DNA from: a virus
Reading direction: 5' to 3' (one strand)
DNA: 64,000 bases
Virus record (IMG/VR): IMGVR_UViG_3300032287_003559
Location: 1 to 64,000 of that record
Below are positions 50,848 to 59,151 of this stretch, piece by piece; the first letter of the stretch is position 1, and every line of letters begins with the position of its first letter. A program made the translations under genes and the position numbers. The notes under the pieces were generated by a model that saw only the letters and a program-made list of their open reading frames with translations, was not told the DNA's origin and searched no databases.

Positions 50848-51281
50848 GTATTGATTTAGCAACTATTCAAGAGATGTGGGAGAAAGATTCAAAAATAGAT
50901 CCAGATAATCTTCATACAGAATCTTTAAACATACCAACTCTTCATGCGAAATATTTTGATTTATATAATACAATAAATCTATTGAAGAAAAAAGCAGAAC
51001 AACAAAGAAAAAGAATTCGTCATGAAAGATATGAATATTTTACAGGAAAGGCAGATCCAGAAATTTATTTAGAAAATCCATTTCCCAAAAAGATAAGAGA
51101 TAAAGAAACGCTTCAAGGATATTTGGATTCTGACGAAAAATTATCTCAAGTATCTCTTAAAATTGAGTACTATGAAACTCTCCTAAATTATATTGAGAGT
51201 ATTCTTAAGGTTATTCAAAATAGAACTTACCAAATTAAGAATGCTATTGAATTTATAAAATTCCAGGCAGGTTATGGTTGA
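50844..51281 (+). CDS. uvsY: Recombination mediator UvsY
   Basis: 145 residues (T4 UvsY: 137). IDLATIQEMWEKDSKIDPDN and the helical YYETLLNYIESILKVIQNRT segment (~110-130), with a basic KAEQQRKRIRHERYEYF (~48-64), match the UvsY pattern. It loads the UvsX recombinase on gp32-coated single-stranded DNA. ATGA overlap with the preceding gene and 8-base overlap with uvsW make a coupled recombination string. Confidence 0.92.
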   Translation: MSIDLATIQEMWEKDSKIDPDNLHTESLNIPTLHAKYFDLYNTINLLKKKAEQQRKRIRHERYEYFTGKADPEIYLENPFPKKIRDKETLQGYLDSDEKLSQVSLKIEYYETLLNYIESILKVIQNRTYQIKNAIEFIKFQAGYG

Positions 51282-52755
51282 TACGACGAATTTGATTATA
51301 AGCAAGTCTAATGAAGTTTTTTTAAAGATAAGAACAGAACCTCATATAGAGTATGAATTAAGAGATCATTTTAAGTTTGAAGTTCCTGGGGCTAAATTTA
51401 TGCCCCAGTATAGAAACAAATACTGGAATGGTGAGATACATTTATATGATATTAGATCCAAGCAGATTTATGTTGGTCTTTTAGATAGACTAGTAAGTTT
51501 TTGTGAGCAATATGGATATTCATACAAATTTGAAACCAATAAATTCTATGGGCAACCCTTTGAAGTAAATGAAGATATATCATTTGAGGGTGTTAGAGAT
51601 TACATGCACTCTATTTGCTCACATTCTCCTCGACAGTATCAAATAGAGGGTGTATATGATGCATTGAGACACAATAGGAAACTATTGATAAGTCCCACTG
51701 CATCAGGAAAATCTTTGATGATTTATTCTCTCGTAAGATATTACGTAGATAAAGGTCAAAAAATTCTTTTAGTTGTTCCAACGACATCTCTCGTAGAACA
51801 GATGTATAAGGATTTTCTAGACTATGGTTGGGATGCTGAATCATATTGCCACCGTATCTATTCTGGAAGAGAAAAAACAAATGAACATTCTGTTACGATT
51901 ACTACGTGGCAATCAGTATATAAACTAGAACGTTCATTTTTTGAAGATTACAATGTGATTATAGGAGATGAAGCTCATTTGTTCAAGAGCAAATCTCTAG
52001 TTGAAATTATGACTAAACTTCATCATGCAAAGTATAGATTTGGTTTTACCGGAACTTTAGATGGAACTCAAACACATAAATGGGTTCTTGAAGGGTTATT
52101 TGGACCATCATATAAAGTTACAAGAACTGATGAATTAATGCAACAAGGACATCTATCTCAGTTGGATATTCGATGCCTTGTGCTTAAGCATCCTCCTCAA
52201 AAATTTGAAACCTATGAGGATGAAATACAATATCTTATTTCTCATGAGCAAAGAAATAAATTTATAACCAATCTTACTTTAGATTTGAAAGGAAATACTC
52301 TTGTTCTTTTCTCCAGAGTAGAAGCGCATGGAGCAGTTTTATATGAAAAGATAAATACTAACAAGCGAGATGATCGTAAAGTATTTTTTGTTCATGGCGG
52401 TGTCGACACCGAAGAAAGAGAGTTGGTTAGAGAAATTACAGAAAGAGAAAATAATGCAATTATTGTAGCTTCTTATGGAACTTTTTCTACCGGAATTAAT
52501 ATTAAAAATCTACATAATGTAATATTTTCTTCTCCTAGCAAATCAAGAGTTAGGAATTTACAATCAATTGGAAGAGTGCTAAGAAAAGGTAAAAATAAAA
52601 CAAAAGCAGTACTTTATGATATTGCAGATGATTGCACATACAACTCAAGAAAAAATTATACTTTAAATCATCTCATTGAAAGAATAAAAATCTATAATGA
52701 AGAAAATTTTAATTATGAAATAATAACTATACAACTTAAGAAAAATGGGAATTGA
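51274..52755 (+). CDS. uvsW: RNA-DNA and DNA helicase UvsW
   Basis: 493 residues, SF2 helicase. Motif I LLISPTASGKSLMIY (~129-143), motif II (DEAH) VIIGDEAHLFK (~228-238), motif III RFGFTGTLDG (~252-261), and motif VI SIGRVLRKGKNKT (~430-442). The N-terminal ~100 residues (HFKFEVPGAKFMPQYRNKYW) are the UvsW substrate-binding part. It unwinds branched intermediates and R-loops, shutting off origin-dependent replication late in T4. Confidence 0.95.
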   Translation: MVDTTNLIISKSNEVFLKIRTEPHIEYELRDHFKFEVPGAKFMPQYRNKYWNGEIHLYDIRSKQIYVGLLDRLVSFCEQYGYSYKFETNKFYGQPFEVNEDISFEGVRDYMHSICSHSPRQYQIEGVYDALRHNRKLLISPTASGKSLMIYSLVRYYVDKGQKILLVVPTTSLVEQMYKDFLDYGWDAESYCHRIYSGREKTNEHSVTITTWQSVYKLERSFFEDYNVIIGDEAHLFKSKSLVEIMTKLHHAKYRFGFTGTLDGTQTHKWVLEGLFGPSYKVTRTDELMQQGHLSQLDIRCLVLKHPPQKFETYEDEIQYLISHEQRNKFITNLTLDLKGNTLVLFSRVEAHGAVLYEKINTNKRDDRKVFFVHGGVDTEERELVREITERENNAIIVASYGTFSTGINIKNLHNVIFSSPSKSRVRNLQSIGRVLRKGKNKTKAVLYDIADDCTYNSRKNYTLNHLIERIKIYNEENFNYEIITIQLKKNGN

Positions 52756-53140
52756 AGAAGACTTTTATGCTACAGTCAAATTAAAAACAGGTGAAGAAAT
52801 ATTCTGCAAGATCGCTGCATCAGAAGAAGAAGATAGGACAATGTTAATTATTTCCAATCCTATTGTTCTAGTAGAGGTTAAGAGTAGGAGTGGAATGATT
52901 GGATATAAAATTGAACCATGGATCAAAACTTCTACAGAAGATATGTTTATTATTAATCTTGAAGATGTTCTGACTTTATCTGAATCATCAGATATAGAAA
53001 TGATTATTATGTATCAAAATTATATTCGTCAATCAAATAAAGAAAAAACAAATCAAGCAAAACTAACAAGAAAGATGGGATACATCTCAAATGTTAATGA
53101 TGCTAAAGAGATCTTAGAGAAACTTTATAAGAATAGCTAA
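52745..53140 (+). CDS. Hypothetical protein with Sm-like start (131 aa)
   Basis: 131 residues in 11-base overlap with uvsW. The N-terminal half (FYATVKLKTGEEIFCKIAAS; LIISNPIVLVEVKSRSGMIG) has the alternating pattern of a small SH3/Sm-like barrel, and the C-terminal half is helical and basic (NKEKTNQAKLTRKMGYISNV). Not a known T4 gene. An RNA-binding role is a guess from the barrel pattern. From memory, a protein of this type commonly lies between uvsW and 55 in cyanophages. Confidence 0.7.
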   Translation: MGIEEDFYATVKLKTGEEIFCKIAASEEEDRTMLIISNPIVLVEVKSRSGMIGYKIEPWIKTSTEDMFIINLEDVLTLSESSDIEMIIMYQNYIRQSNKEKTNQAKLTRKMGYISNVNDAKEILEKLYKNS

Positions 53141-53176
53141 ACCTAATCTTATCAACCTCAACAAAGGTAATTGTAC

Positions 53177-53220
53177 AGGTATTTGAATACCTTGTCAACT
53201 ATTTGTATAGATGTTATAAT
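53177..53220 (+). promoter_or_regulatory. Sigma70-type promoter of gene 55 with adjoining palindrome
   Basis: TTGTCA (53192-53197), 17-bp spacer, TATAAT (53215-53220): near-perfect host-type promoter. A 7-bp inverted repeat AGGTATT/AATACCT (53177-53192) touches the -35 box and could be an operator. Confidence 0.85.
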
Positions 53221-53245
53221 CCATACATAATAATGATAAAAACTT

Positions 53246-53743
53246 ATGATAACCACAGCAGTCATGACCAAGAGAAAGAGGTCAGAGCATTACGTCAATA
53301 ACAAAGAGTTTCTTGCAGCTCTAATTAAGTACCGCGAAGACAAGGAAATTGCAGAAATCCAAGGGAAACCAAAACCTCCTATTCCTCGCTACATTGGGGA
53401 GTGCTTCCTGAAGATCGCAAATCATCTTTCCTTCAAGCCAAACTTCGTGAACTATATGTTCAAGGAAGATATGATTTCTGATGGTATTGAAAATTGTGTC
53501 CAGTATATTCATAATTTCAATCCCGAGAAGTCACAAAATCCTTTTGCATACTTTACTCAGATTATTCACTATGCTTTTCTTCGTCGTATTCAAAGAGAAA
53601 AGCGTCAATTAGAAATCAAAAATAAAATTCTTGAGCGTTCTGGATACTCTGAAGTGTTTGGAGACGACAACACGGTTGACGGAAGCAATTATTCCGATTA
53701 CAATAGCATCAAGGACAACGTTCATTCAAAACTTCGTTACTGA
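53246..53743 (+). CDS. 55: Late-transcription sigma factor gp55
   Basis: 165 residues (T4 gp55: 185). HYVNNKEFLAALIKYREDKE, MFKEDMISDGIENCVQYIHN and FNPEKSQNPFAYFTQIIHYA are the gp55 landmarks and include the sigma70 region 2-like helix. It directs polymerase to TATAAATA late promoters with gp33 and the clamp gp45. Start uncertain: ATG 53246 or 53264 (MTKRKRSEHYVNN), the latter giving a start closer to T4 gp55. Its host-type promoter fits the need to make it before late transcription. Confidence 0.94.
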   Translation: MITTAVMTKRKRSEHYVNNKEFLAALIKYREDKEIAEIQGKPKPPIPRYIGECFLKIANHLSFKPNFVNYMFKEDMISDGIENCVQYIHNFNPEKSQNPFAYFTQIIHYAFLRRIQREKRQLEIKNKILERSGYSEVFGDDNTVDGSNYSDYNSIKDNVHSKLRY

Positions 53744-54777
53744 TGCGTATCGCTATCATCACAGACACTCACTATGGTGCTAGAAAAGGTTCAAAACTTT
53801 TTCATGATTATTTTGAACTTTTCTACAAGAATGTGTTTTTCCCGACGCTGGAACAGTACGGGATTGATACAGTCATTCATATGGGCGATGCTTTTGATAG
53901 TCGTAAGTCAATTGATTATCAAAGTTTAGAGTGGGCTAAAAGAGTTGTATTTGAACCTCTTAAAAATTATCAGGTTCATATGATTGTTGGTAATCACGAC
54001 AGTTATTATAAGAACACAAATAATACAAATTCTCCACAACTTCTTCTGAAAGATTATCCAAATATTCAAACTTATTCCGATCCGAGTGAGATCAGAGTTG
54101 GAAATCTTGATATTCTTCTTCTACCCTGGATTTGTTCGGAAAATGAAGAAAAGACTCTTAAGATGATTAAAAAGACCAAGGCAAAAGTTGCTATGGGACA
54201 TCTAGAACTTCAAGGATTCCGTGTAAATAGTCAGATTATTATGGAACATGGACTTGAAGCAAATATTTTTAAAGACTTCTCTAGGGTATTTTCTGGTCAT
54301 TACCACACTCGTTCTAATAATGGAAATGTATTCTATCTTGGAAATCCTTACCAGATGTTTTGGACTGACGTAAATGATACTCGGGGATTTACAATTTTCG
54401 ATACAGAAACATTAGAACATATTGCTATAGATAATCCTTATAGAATGTTTTATAATATTTACTATGAGGATACTAACTATCAAACATTTGATACTCGTGA
54501 GTATGAAAATAAAATAGTGAAAGTAGTTGTTCGTAAAAAGTCAGATACTAAAAAATTTGAAAAGTTTATTGATAAACTCTATTCTTCCAATATCGCAGAA
54601 CTTAAGATTATTGAAAACTTCGATATTCAAGAACCAGAAGATTTTGAAGCATTTGAAAGTGAAGATACTATTTCGATCTTGAATAGATATATTCAGGAGG
54701 CAGAAATTAATCTTGATAAATCTACCATTCAGAAAATGATGCAAGAAATTTATCAGGAGGCTTGTGAATTGGTTTAA
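53743..54777 (+). CDS. 47: Recombination nuclease subunit gp47 (Mre11-like)
   Basis: 344 residues (T4 gp47: 339). Metallophosphoesterase motifs in order: AIITDTHYGARKG (D-x-H), VIHMGDAFDS (G-D), MIVGNHDSYY (GNHD), MGHLELQG and FSGHYHTRS (G-H-x-H). It forms the nuclease with gp46 (Rad50-like), resecting DNA ends for recombination-dependent replication. ATG overlaps the gp55 stop (TGATG). Confidence 0.96.
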   Translation: MRIAIITDTHYGARKGSKLFHDYFELFYKNVFFPTLEQYGIDTVIHMGDAFDSRKSIDYQSLEWAKRVVFEPLKNYQVHMIVGNHDSYYKNTNNTNSPQLLLKDYPNIQTYSDPSEIRVGNLDILLLPWICSENEEKTLKMIKKTKAKVAMGHLELQGFRVNSQIIMEHGLEANIFKDFSRVFSGHYHTRSNNGNVFYLGNPYQMFWTDVNDTRGFTIFDTETLEHIAIDNPYRMFYNIYYEDTNYQTFDTREYENKIVKVVVRKKSDTKKFEKFIDKLYSSNIAELKIIENFDIQEPEDFEAFESEDTISILNRYIQEAEINLDKSTIQKMMQEIYQEACELV

Positions 54778-55052
54778 TGTTTATTTTAACAATTAATGGT
54801 AGAGAAACAGAAGGTGCATATTCAGTAATTGATGATGAGGGAGAGCATATCTTATATCTCTTTGAAGAAGAGGACGATGCTGTAAGATATGCTATGATGT
54901 TAGAAGAAGATGGATACCCTGAAATGCATGTAATTGAAATTGAAGATGATGTGATGATAAAAACATGTGAACTTCATGGATATCAATACACTCTTATTAC
55001 TCCAAATGATATTGTAATTCCACCAAATAACTCTAGTTATGATTTTATTTAA
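54777..55052 (+). CDS. DUF3110-like small protein
   Basis: 91 residues (MFILTINGRETEGAYSVIDD...). The pattern 'V.....G.YS..D..GE..LY.F..E.DA.RYA..LE..G.P' with the VIEIEDD ending matches DUF3110, a small domain of cyanobacteria and plastids. This suggests a host origin. It lies in TAATG overlap with 47 and 14-base overlap with 46, the position T4 uses for the unrelated 47.1. Function unknown; the placement suggests coupling with the 46/47 nuclease. Confidence 0.8.
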   Translation: MFILTINGRETEGAYSVIDDEGEHILYLFEEEDDAVRYAMMLEEDGYPEMHVIEIEDDVMIKTCELHGYQYTLITPNDIVIPPNNSSYDFI

Positions 55053-56751
55053 GACTATTCGTTGGAAAAATTTTCTTTCTACCGGCAATCAATATACTGA
55101 AGTTGACTTTACAAAAAATAAAACTAATTTGATCGTTGGTACGAATGGTGCAGGTAAGAGTACTGTTCTTGATGCTCTGACCTTTTCTTTGTTTGGAAAA
55201 CCATTTCGTAAAATTAATAAACCTCAACTTATCAATTCCGTAAATGAAAAGGATTGTAAAGTTGAGGTTGAGTTTTCTGTTGGAAAAACAGAATGGAAGA
55301 TCGTGCGCGGAATTAAACCTGCCTTGTTTGAAGTATGGAGAAATAATTCTATTCTGGACCAATCTGCTGCTGCATTGGACCAACAGAAATGGTTGGAACA
55401 AAACGTTCTGAAAATGAACTATAAGTCTTTTACTCAGATTGTTATTTTGGGTTCTAGTACTTTCGTTCCTTTCATGCAACTTTCTGCTGCTAATCGTCGC
55501 GAAGTGATTGAGGACTTGCTTGACATTAAAATTTTCTCTTCTATGAATGTGGTTATCAAAGAGAAAATTCGTCAGGCAAAGGAAGAGATTAAAGTTCTGG
55601 ATCTTAAGAAACAATCTCTTGCAGAAAAACTTAAGATGCAAGAAGAGTTTATTGAAGAGTTAGAGAACAGAGGAAAAGAAAGTATTGATAACAATAATCG
55701 GAAAATTTCCGATTTGGATAAAGAAATTCAACAACATATGGATGAAAATACTTCTCTGGAAGAACCTCTTTATGAGTATATCCGAGAGCAAGATAAGTTA
55801 GTTGGATATGCAGATAAGCTTCGTAAGTTGGGAAATCTGAAAGGTAAAATATCTCAAAAAGTATCGACTATTACTAAAGAGCATAAATTCTTCACAGAAA
55901 ATACGGTTTGTCCTACCTGCACTCAAGAGATTGATGAGACCTTTAGAATAAATAGAATTACCGACGCTCAAAATAAAGCAAAGGAGTTGCAATCTGGTTA
56001 TAAAGAACTAGAGGAGGCAATTAAAGAGGAAGAAGAGCGAGAGCGTCAATTCACCGCTCTATCGAAGGAGATTTCTAAATTAACGAATGGCATTTCTCAA
56101 AACAATATTAAGATTAACGGACTACGGAGACAAATCCGAAATCTTGAAAATGAAATTCAAACTCTTACCGAGAACCTTGCAAACCGAAATTCTGAACATG
56201 AGAAGTTAGAATCCTTCAAAGACAATCTAAAAACTACATACGACGAACTCGCTTCTAAAAAAGACCTAATCAACTACTACGATTTTTCGTATAGTTTGCT
56301 CAAAGACGGTGGAGTAAAATCCAAAATCATTAAGAAGTATCTACCGCTGATAAATCAGCAAGTAAATCGTTATCTTCAGATGATGGATTTCTATATTAAC
56401 TTCACACTTGATGAGGAATTTAACGAAACCGTCCAGTCTCCTATTCACGAAGATTTCTCCTATGCTTCCTTTAGTGAAGGAGAAAAAATGAGGATTGACC
56501 TTGCACTACTCTTTACTTGGAGAGAGGTTGCAAGATTTAAGAACTCCGTAAATACAAATCTTCTGATTATGGATGAGGTATTTGATTCATCTCTGGATGG
56601 ATTTGGAACAGAAGAGTTTCTTAAGATTATTCGTTATGTAATTAAAGACGCAAACATTTTTGTTATCTCTCACAAAACTGGTCTTGAGGACAAATTTGAA
56701 AGTGTCACAAAGTTTGAGAAAGTCAAAGGTTTTTCTCGTATGGTGGTCTGA
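55039..56751 (+). CDS. 46: Recombination endonuclease subunit gp46 (Rad50-like ATPase)
   Basis: 570 residues (T4 gp46: 560). Walker A VGTNGAGKSTVLDA (~33-46), coiled coils ~175-275 and ~305-410, zinc-hook VCPTCTQEID (~291-300), ABC signature YASFSEGEKMRIDLA (~475-489), Walker B NLLIMDEVFDSSLDG (~508-522). It is the ATPase of the gp46/47 complex. The start is inside the DUF3110 gene. Confidence 0.96.
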   Translation: MILFKTIRWKNFLSTGNQYTEVDFTKNKTNLIVGTNGAGKSTVLDALTFSLFGKPFRKINKPQLINSVNEKDCKVEVEFSVGKTEWKIVRGIKPALFEVWRNNSILDQSAAALDQQKWLEQNVLKMNYKSFTQIVILGSSTFVPFMQLSAANRREVIEDLLDIKIFSSMNVVIKEKIRQAKEEIKVLDLKKQSLAEKLKMQEEFIEELENRGKESIDNNNRKISDLDKEIQQHMDENTSLEEPLYEYIREQDKLVGYADKLRKLGNLKGKISQKVSTITKEHKFFTENTVCPTCTQEIDETFRINRITDAQNKAKELQSGYKELEEAIKEEEERERQFTALSKEISKLTNGISQNNIKINGLRRQIRNLENEIQTLTENLANRNSEHEKLESFKDNLKTTYDELASKKDLINYYDFSYSLLKDGGVKSKIIKKYLPLINQQVNRYLQMMDFYINFTLDEEFNETVQSPIHEDFSYASFSEGEKMRIDLALLFTWREVARFKNSVNTNLLIMDEVFDSSLDGFGTEEFLKIIRYVIKDANIFVISHKTGLEDKFESVTKFEKVKGFSRMVV

Positions 56752-56765
56752 ACCACTCAAGAACA

Positions 56766-56987
56766 ATGCAAGTCCCAAACTGGAAGCACCATTCCAAGAA
56801 AGAACAGAAACGAAAACTTAAACCGCAAGCACTGAGGCAAGCAAAAGCACGACTAGCCCAGTTCAAAAAGCGTCACATGGGTCGCCCACAAGGCGACCTT
56901 TCGTTTTATGATGGTCTCATACGAAACAAATCCAATGGCTGTCAATCACGAAATCAAGTCTCAACTCGCCAAGTTGCTTGCGACTGA
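56766..56987 (+). CDS. Small basic hypothetical protein (up to 73 aa)
   Basis: MQVPNWKHHSKKEQKRKLKP and the helix QALRQAKARLAQFKKRHMGR are extremely Lys/Arg-rich; similar starts are familiar from other cyanophages. From about residue 38 the frame crosses a 7-bp GC hairpin (56879-56898) and then the first 80 bases of the next gene, so the last third may not be under selection. Likely nucleic-acid binding by charge. Function unknown. Confidence 0.55.
   Translation: MQVPNWKHHSKKEQKRKLKPQALRQAKARLAQFKKRHMGRPQGDLSFYDGLIRNKSNGCQSRNQVSTRQVACD
56880..56907 (+). terminator. Hairpin and T-rich tail after the gene 46 string
   Basis: GGTCGCC / GGCGACC 7-bp stem with a CACAA loop, followed by TTTCGTTTT. 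It resembles a terminator but lies inside the frame of the 73-codon gene and right before the start at 56908. Confidence 0.65.
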
Positions 56988-59124
56988 AGACCTTGTAGTA
57001 GAGCACAAGAAGGTTGAGACTGCCTGCTTTAACGTTCATACGAGGGTTTTGACTCTTCCGATGTGGGAGCGTGCTTCTGGGACCGTCTACGACCTTCTGG
57101 TGGGGCATGAGGTTGGACATGCACTCTTTACCCCCGATGAGGATTGGACTGAAACTGTAAAGGTTCCTCCGCAGTTTGTGAATGTGGTTGAGGATGCTCG
57201 CATTGAGAAACTGATGAAGCGTAAGTATGCTGGACTTGCTAAAACTTTCTTCTCTGGTTATAAAGAACTGAACGAAGAAGATTTCTTTCAACTTGAAGAT
57301 GAAGATGTTTCCAAGTTTAATCTTGCTGACAGGGCAAACCTTTATTTTAAGGTAGGTAATTTTCTTTCTCTTGAGTTTACTGCTAAAGAGAAGGAGATTA
57401 TTGACCTGATTGCAGTTTCTGAAAGTTTTGCAGACGTTCTGATTGCTGCAGAAGAACTTTACAAGTATTGTAAGAAAGAAAAGGAACAAGAAAAGGTTGA
57501 TGAGATTGAAACTCAACAACCTCAAGGTTCTGCAACTTCTCCTACTGAGAATCAATCGGATGAAGGTGAAGGTGATAGTGAAGAAGAAGGTAAAGCAAAT
57601 AAACCCGATACAAATGGTGAGTTGGATGAAAACAAATCTTCCGATAGTAGTCAGCAATCTACTTCTTCTAATGTGAGTGTAGATGAAGAACCTGAAATCA
57701 AGACTGTAGATAATCTTGAGGATAAAATCCGTGAGCTTGTAAGTAAAGATGGATATGAGAATGTCTATGTTGAAGTTCCGAAAGTAAATCTGGAAACGAT
57801 TATCGGCAAGAACTCTGAGATTCATAAAGAGATTACTGGTGCTTTTAATCAGCAACAGAACTCTTACAATGAGTGTAACAACACCACTTCAGTTGATTTG
57901 TTTAAAGAAGCAGATACTTCTTTCCGTCAGTTTAAAGTTTCCGCTCAAAAGGAAGTGAACTATCTGGTGAAAGAGTTTGAGTGCCGTAAGTCTGCGGATT
58001 CTTATGCTCGTGCATCTACTGCTCGCACTGGAGTTCTTGATACTGCTCGTCTTCATTCTTACAAGTTCAGTGAGGATTTGTTTAAGAAAGTGACTGTGCT
58101 TCCTGATGGTAAAAATCATGGACTGATTTTCATTCTGGATTGGTCGGGTTCTATGGCTAATGTTCTTCTGGATACTTGCAAGCAACTCTTTAATCTGATT
58201 TGGTTCTGTAAGAAAGTTTCTATTCCTTTTGAGGTTTATGCTTTCACAAATGAATGGCGACGTAACGCATATGATTATGAAACTGGGAAACATGTTGCAG
58301 CAGACCGTACCTCTCACTATGAAAAGAAAGAAGGTGTGTTTTGTATTGATGAAGACTTTGCCTTGATGAATATTCTCACCAGCAAGGTTTCTGGTAACGA
58401 ACTGGAAAAGCAACTGATGAATATTTGGCGTCTTGCTGTGTATTTTGGAGATACTTATCACACTCCTTATACTTGTCCTTCTCGTCTATATTTGTCTGGA
58501 ACTCCTCTAAATGAAAGTTTGGTTGCTCTGCATCAAATTCTTCCCAAGTTTCAAAGTGAGAATAAACTGCAGAAGGTTCAGTGCGTGATTCTGACTGATG
58601 GTGAAGCAAACGTTCTTCCTTATCATAAAGAAGTGAAGCGTGCTTGGGAAAAACAACCTTATCTTGGAGTTCATGGTATTGGTTCCAATTCTTTTCTGCG
58701 AGATAGGAAACTTGGAACTACCTATAAACTGGATGGTGTTTATCAGGGATATCATAAGTTCACTGATGTGATGCTTCTCAATCTTCGTGATAAGTTTCCT
58801 TTTACAAACTTCATTGGTATTCGGGTTCTTTCCAGCCGTGACGCATATCGCTTCATTAGTCTCTATCATTCTGCTTCTGATGAAGACTATAAGCAGTACA
58901 TTAAAATTCAGGATGATTGGAAGAAACTGAAGAGTTTCACGATTACCAAATCTGGATATCACGCTTACTTTGGTCTTTCTTCCTCTGCTCTGTCTCAAGA
59001 TGCTGAGTTTGATGTTTCAGAATCTGCAACAAAAGCACAAATCAAATCTGCTTTTGTGAAGTCTCTGAAGACTAAGAAACTTAACAAAAAGGTTCTTGGT
59101 GAGTTCATTTCTCTTGTTGCATAA
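56908..59124 (+). CDS. CobT-like VWA protein with HExxH metallopeptidase motif
   Basis: 738 residues. LLVGHEVGHALFTPDEDW (~64-81) contains HEVGH, a zinc-protease motif, with VEDARIEKLMKRKY (~95-108) supplying a possible third ligand region. A long acidic, low-complexity linker follows (~195-270: EEEGKANKPDTNGELDENKS). Then comes a VWA domain with the MIDAS motif FILDWSGSMAN (~409-419), and ILTDGEANVLPYH (~566-578). Cyanophages carry this as a CobT-like 'peptidase'. Its natural partner is the CobS-like AAA+ ATPase at 60088. A direct cobalt-chelatase role is doubtful, since CobN is absent from the window; a MoxR/VWA-type remodelling role is an alternative (inference). In-frame ATGs at 56911 and 56935 are possible starts. 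Confidence 0.85.
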   Translation: MMVSYETNPMAVNHEIKSQLAKLLATEDLVVEHKKVETACFNVHTRVLTLPMWERASGTVYDLLVGHEVGHALFTPDEDWTETVKVPPQFVNVVEDARIEKLMKRKYAGLAKTFFSGYKELNEEDFFQLEDEDVSKFNLADRANLYFKVGNFLSLEFTAKEKEIIDLIAVSESFADVLIAAEELYKYCKKEKEQEKVDEIETQQPQGSATSPTENQSDEGEGDSEEEGKANKPDTNGELDENKSSDSSQQSTSSNVSVDEEPEIKTVDNLEDKIRELVSKDGYENVYVEVPKVNLETIIGKNSEIHKEITGAFNQQQNSYNECNNTTSVDLFKEADTSFRQFKVSAQKEVNYLVKEFECRKSADSYARASTARTGVLDTARLHSYKFSEDLFKKVTVLPDGKNHGLIFILDWSGSMANVLLDTCKQLFNLIWFCKKVSIPFEVYAFTNEWRRNAYDYETGKHVAADRTSHYEKKEGVFCIDEDFALMNILTSKVSGNELEKQLMNIWRLAVYFGDTYHTPYTCPSRLYLSGTPLNESLVALHQILPKFQSENKLQKVQCVILTDGEANVLPYHKEVKRAWEKQPYLGVHGIGSNSFLRDRKLGTTYKLDGVYQGYHKFTDVMLLNLRDKFPFTNFIGIRVLSSRDAYRFISLYHSASDEDYKQYIKIQDDWKKLKSFTITKSGYHAYFGLSSSALSQDAEFDVSESATKAQIKSAFVKSLKTKKLNKKVLGEFISLVA

Positions 59125-59127
59125 ATA
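59120..59127 (+). promoter_or_regulatory. Putative late promoter box
   Basis: CATAAATA overlapping the stop of the VWA gene, 25 bases before the ATG at 59152. A 6-bp inverted repeat AAATAC/GTATTT spans the box and leader. Confidence 0.65.
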
Positions 59128-59151
59128 CCTAAAAAGTATTTCTGCGTAAAA

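Noticed and set aside
55045-55641. A 198-codon minus-strand frame opposite gene 46
   Set aside because: Complement of a well-conserved gene with Walker A motif; composition and lack of initiation signals mark it as a shadow.
56917-57855. A 312-codon minus-strand frame
   Set aside because: It lies entirely opposite the VWA gene, has Phe/Ile-rich non-protein-like composition, and no promoter or ribosome site.
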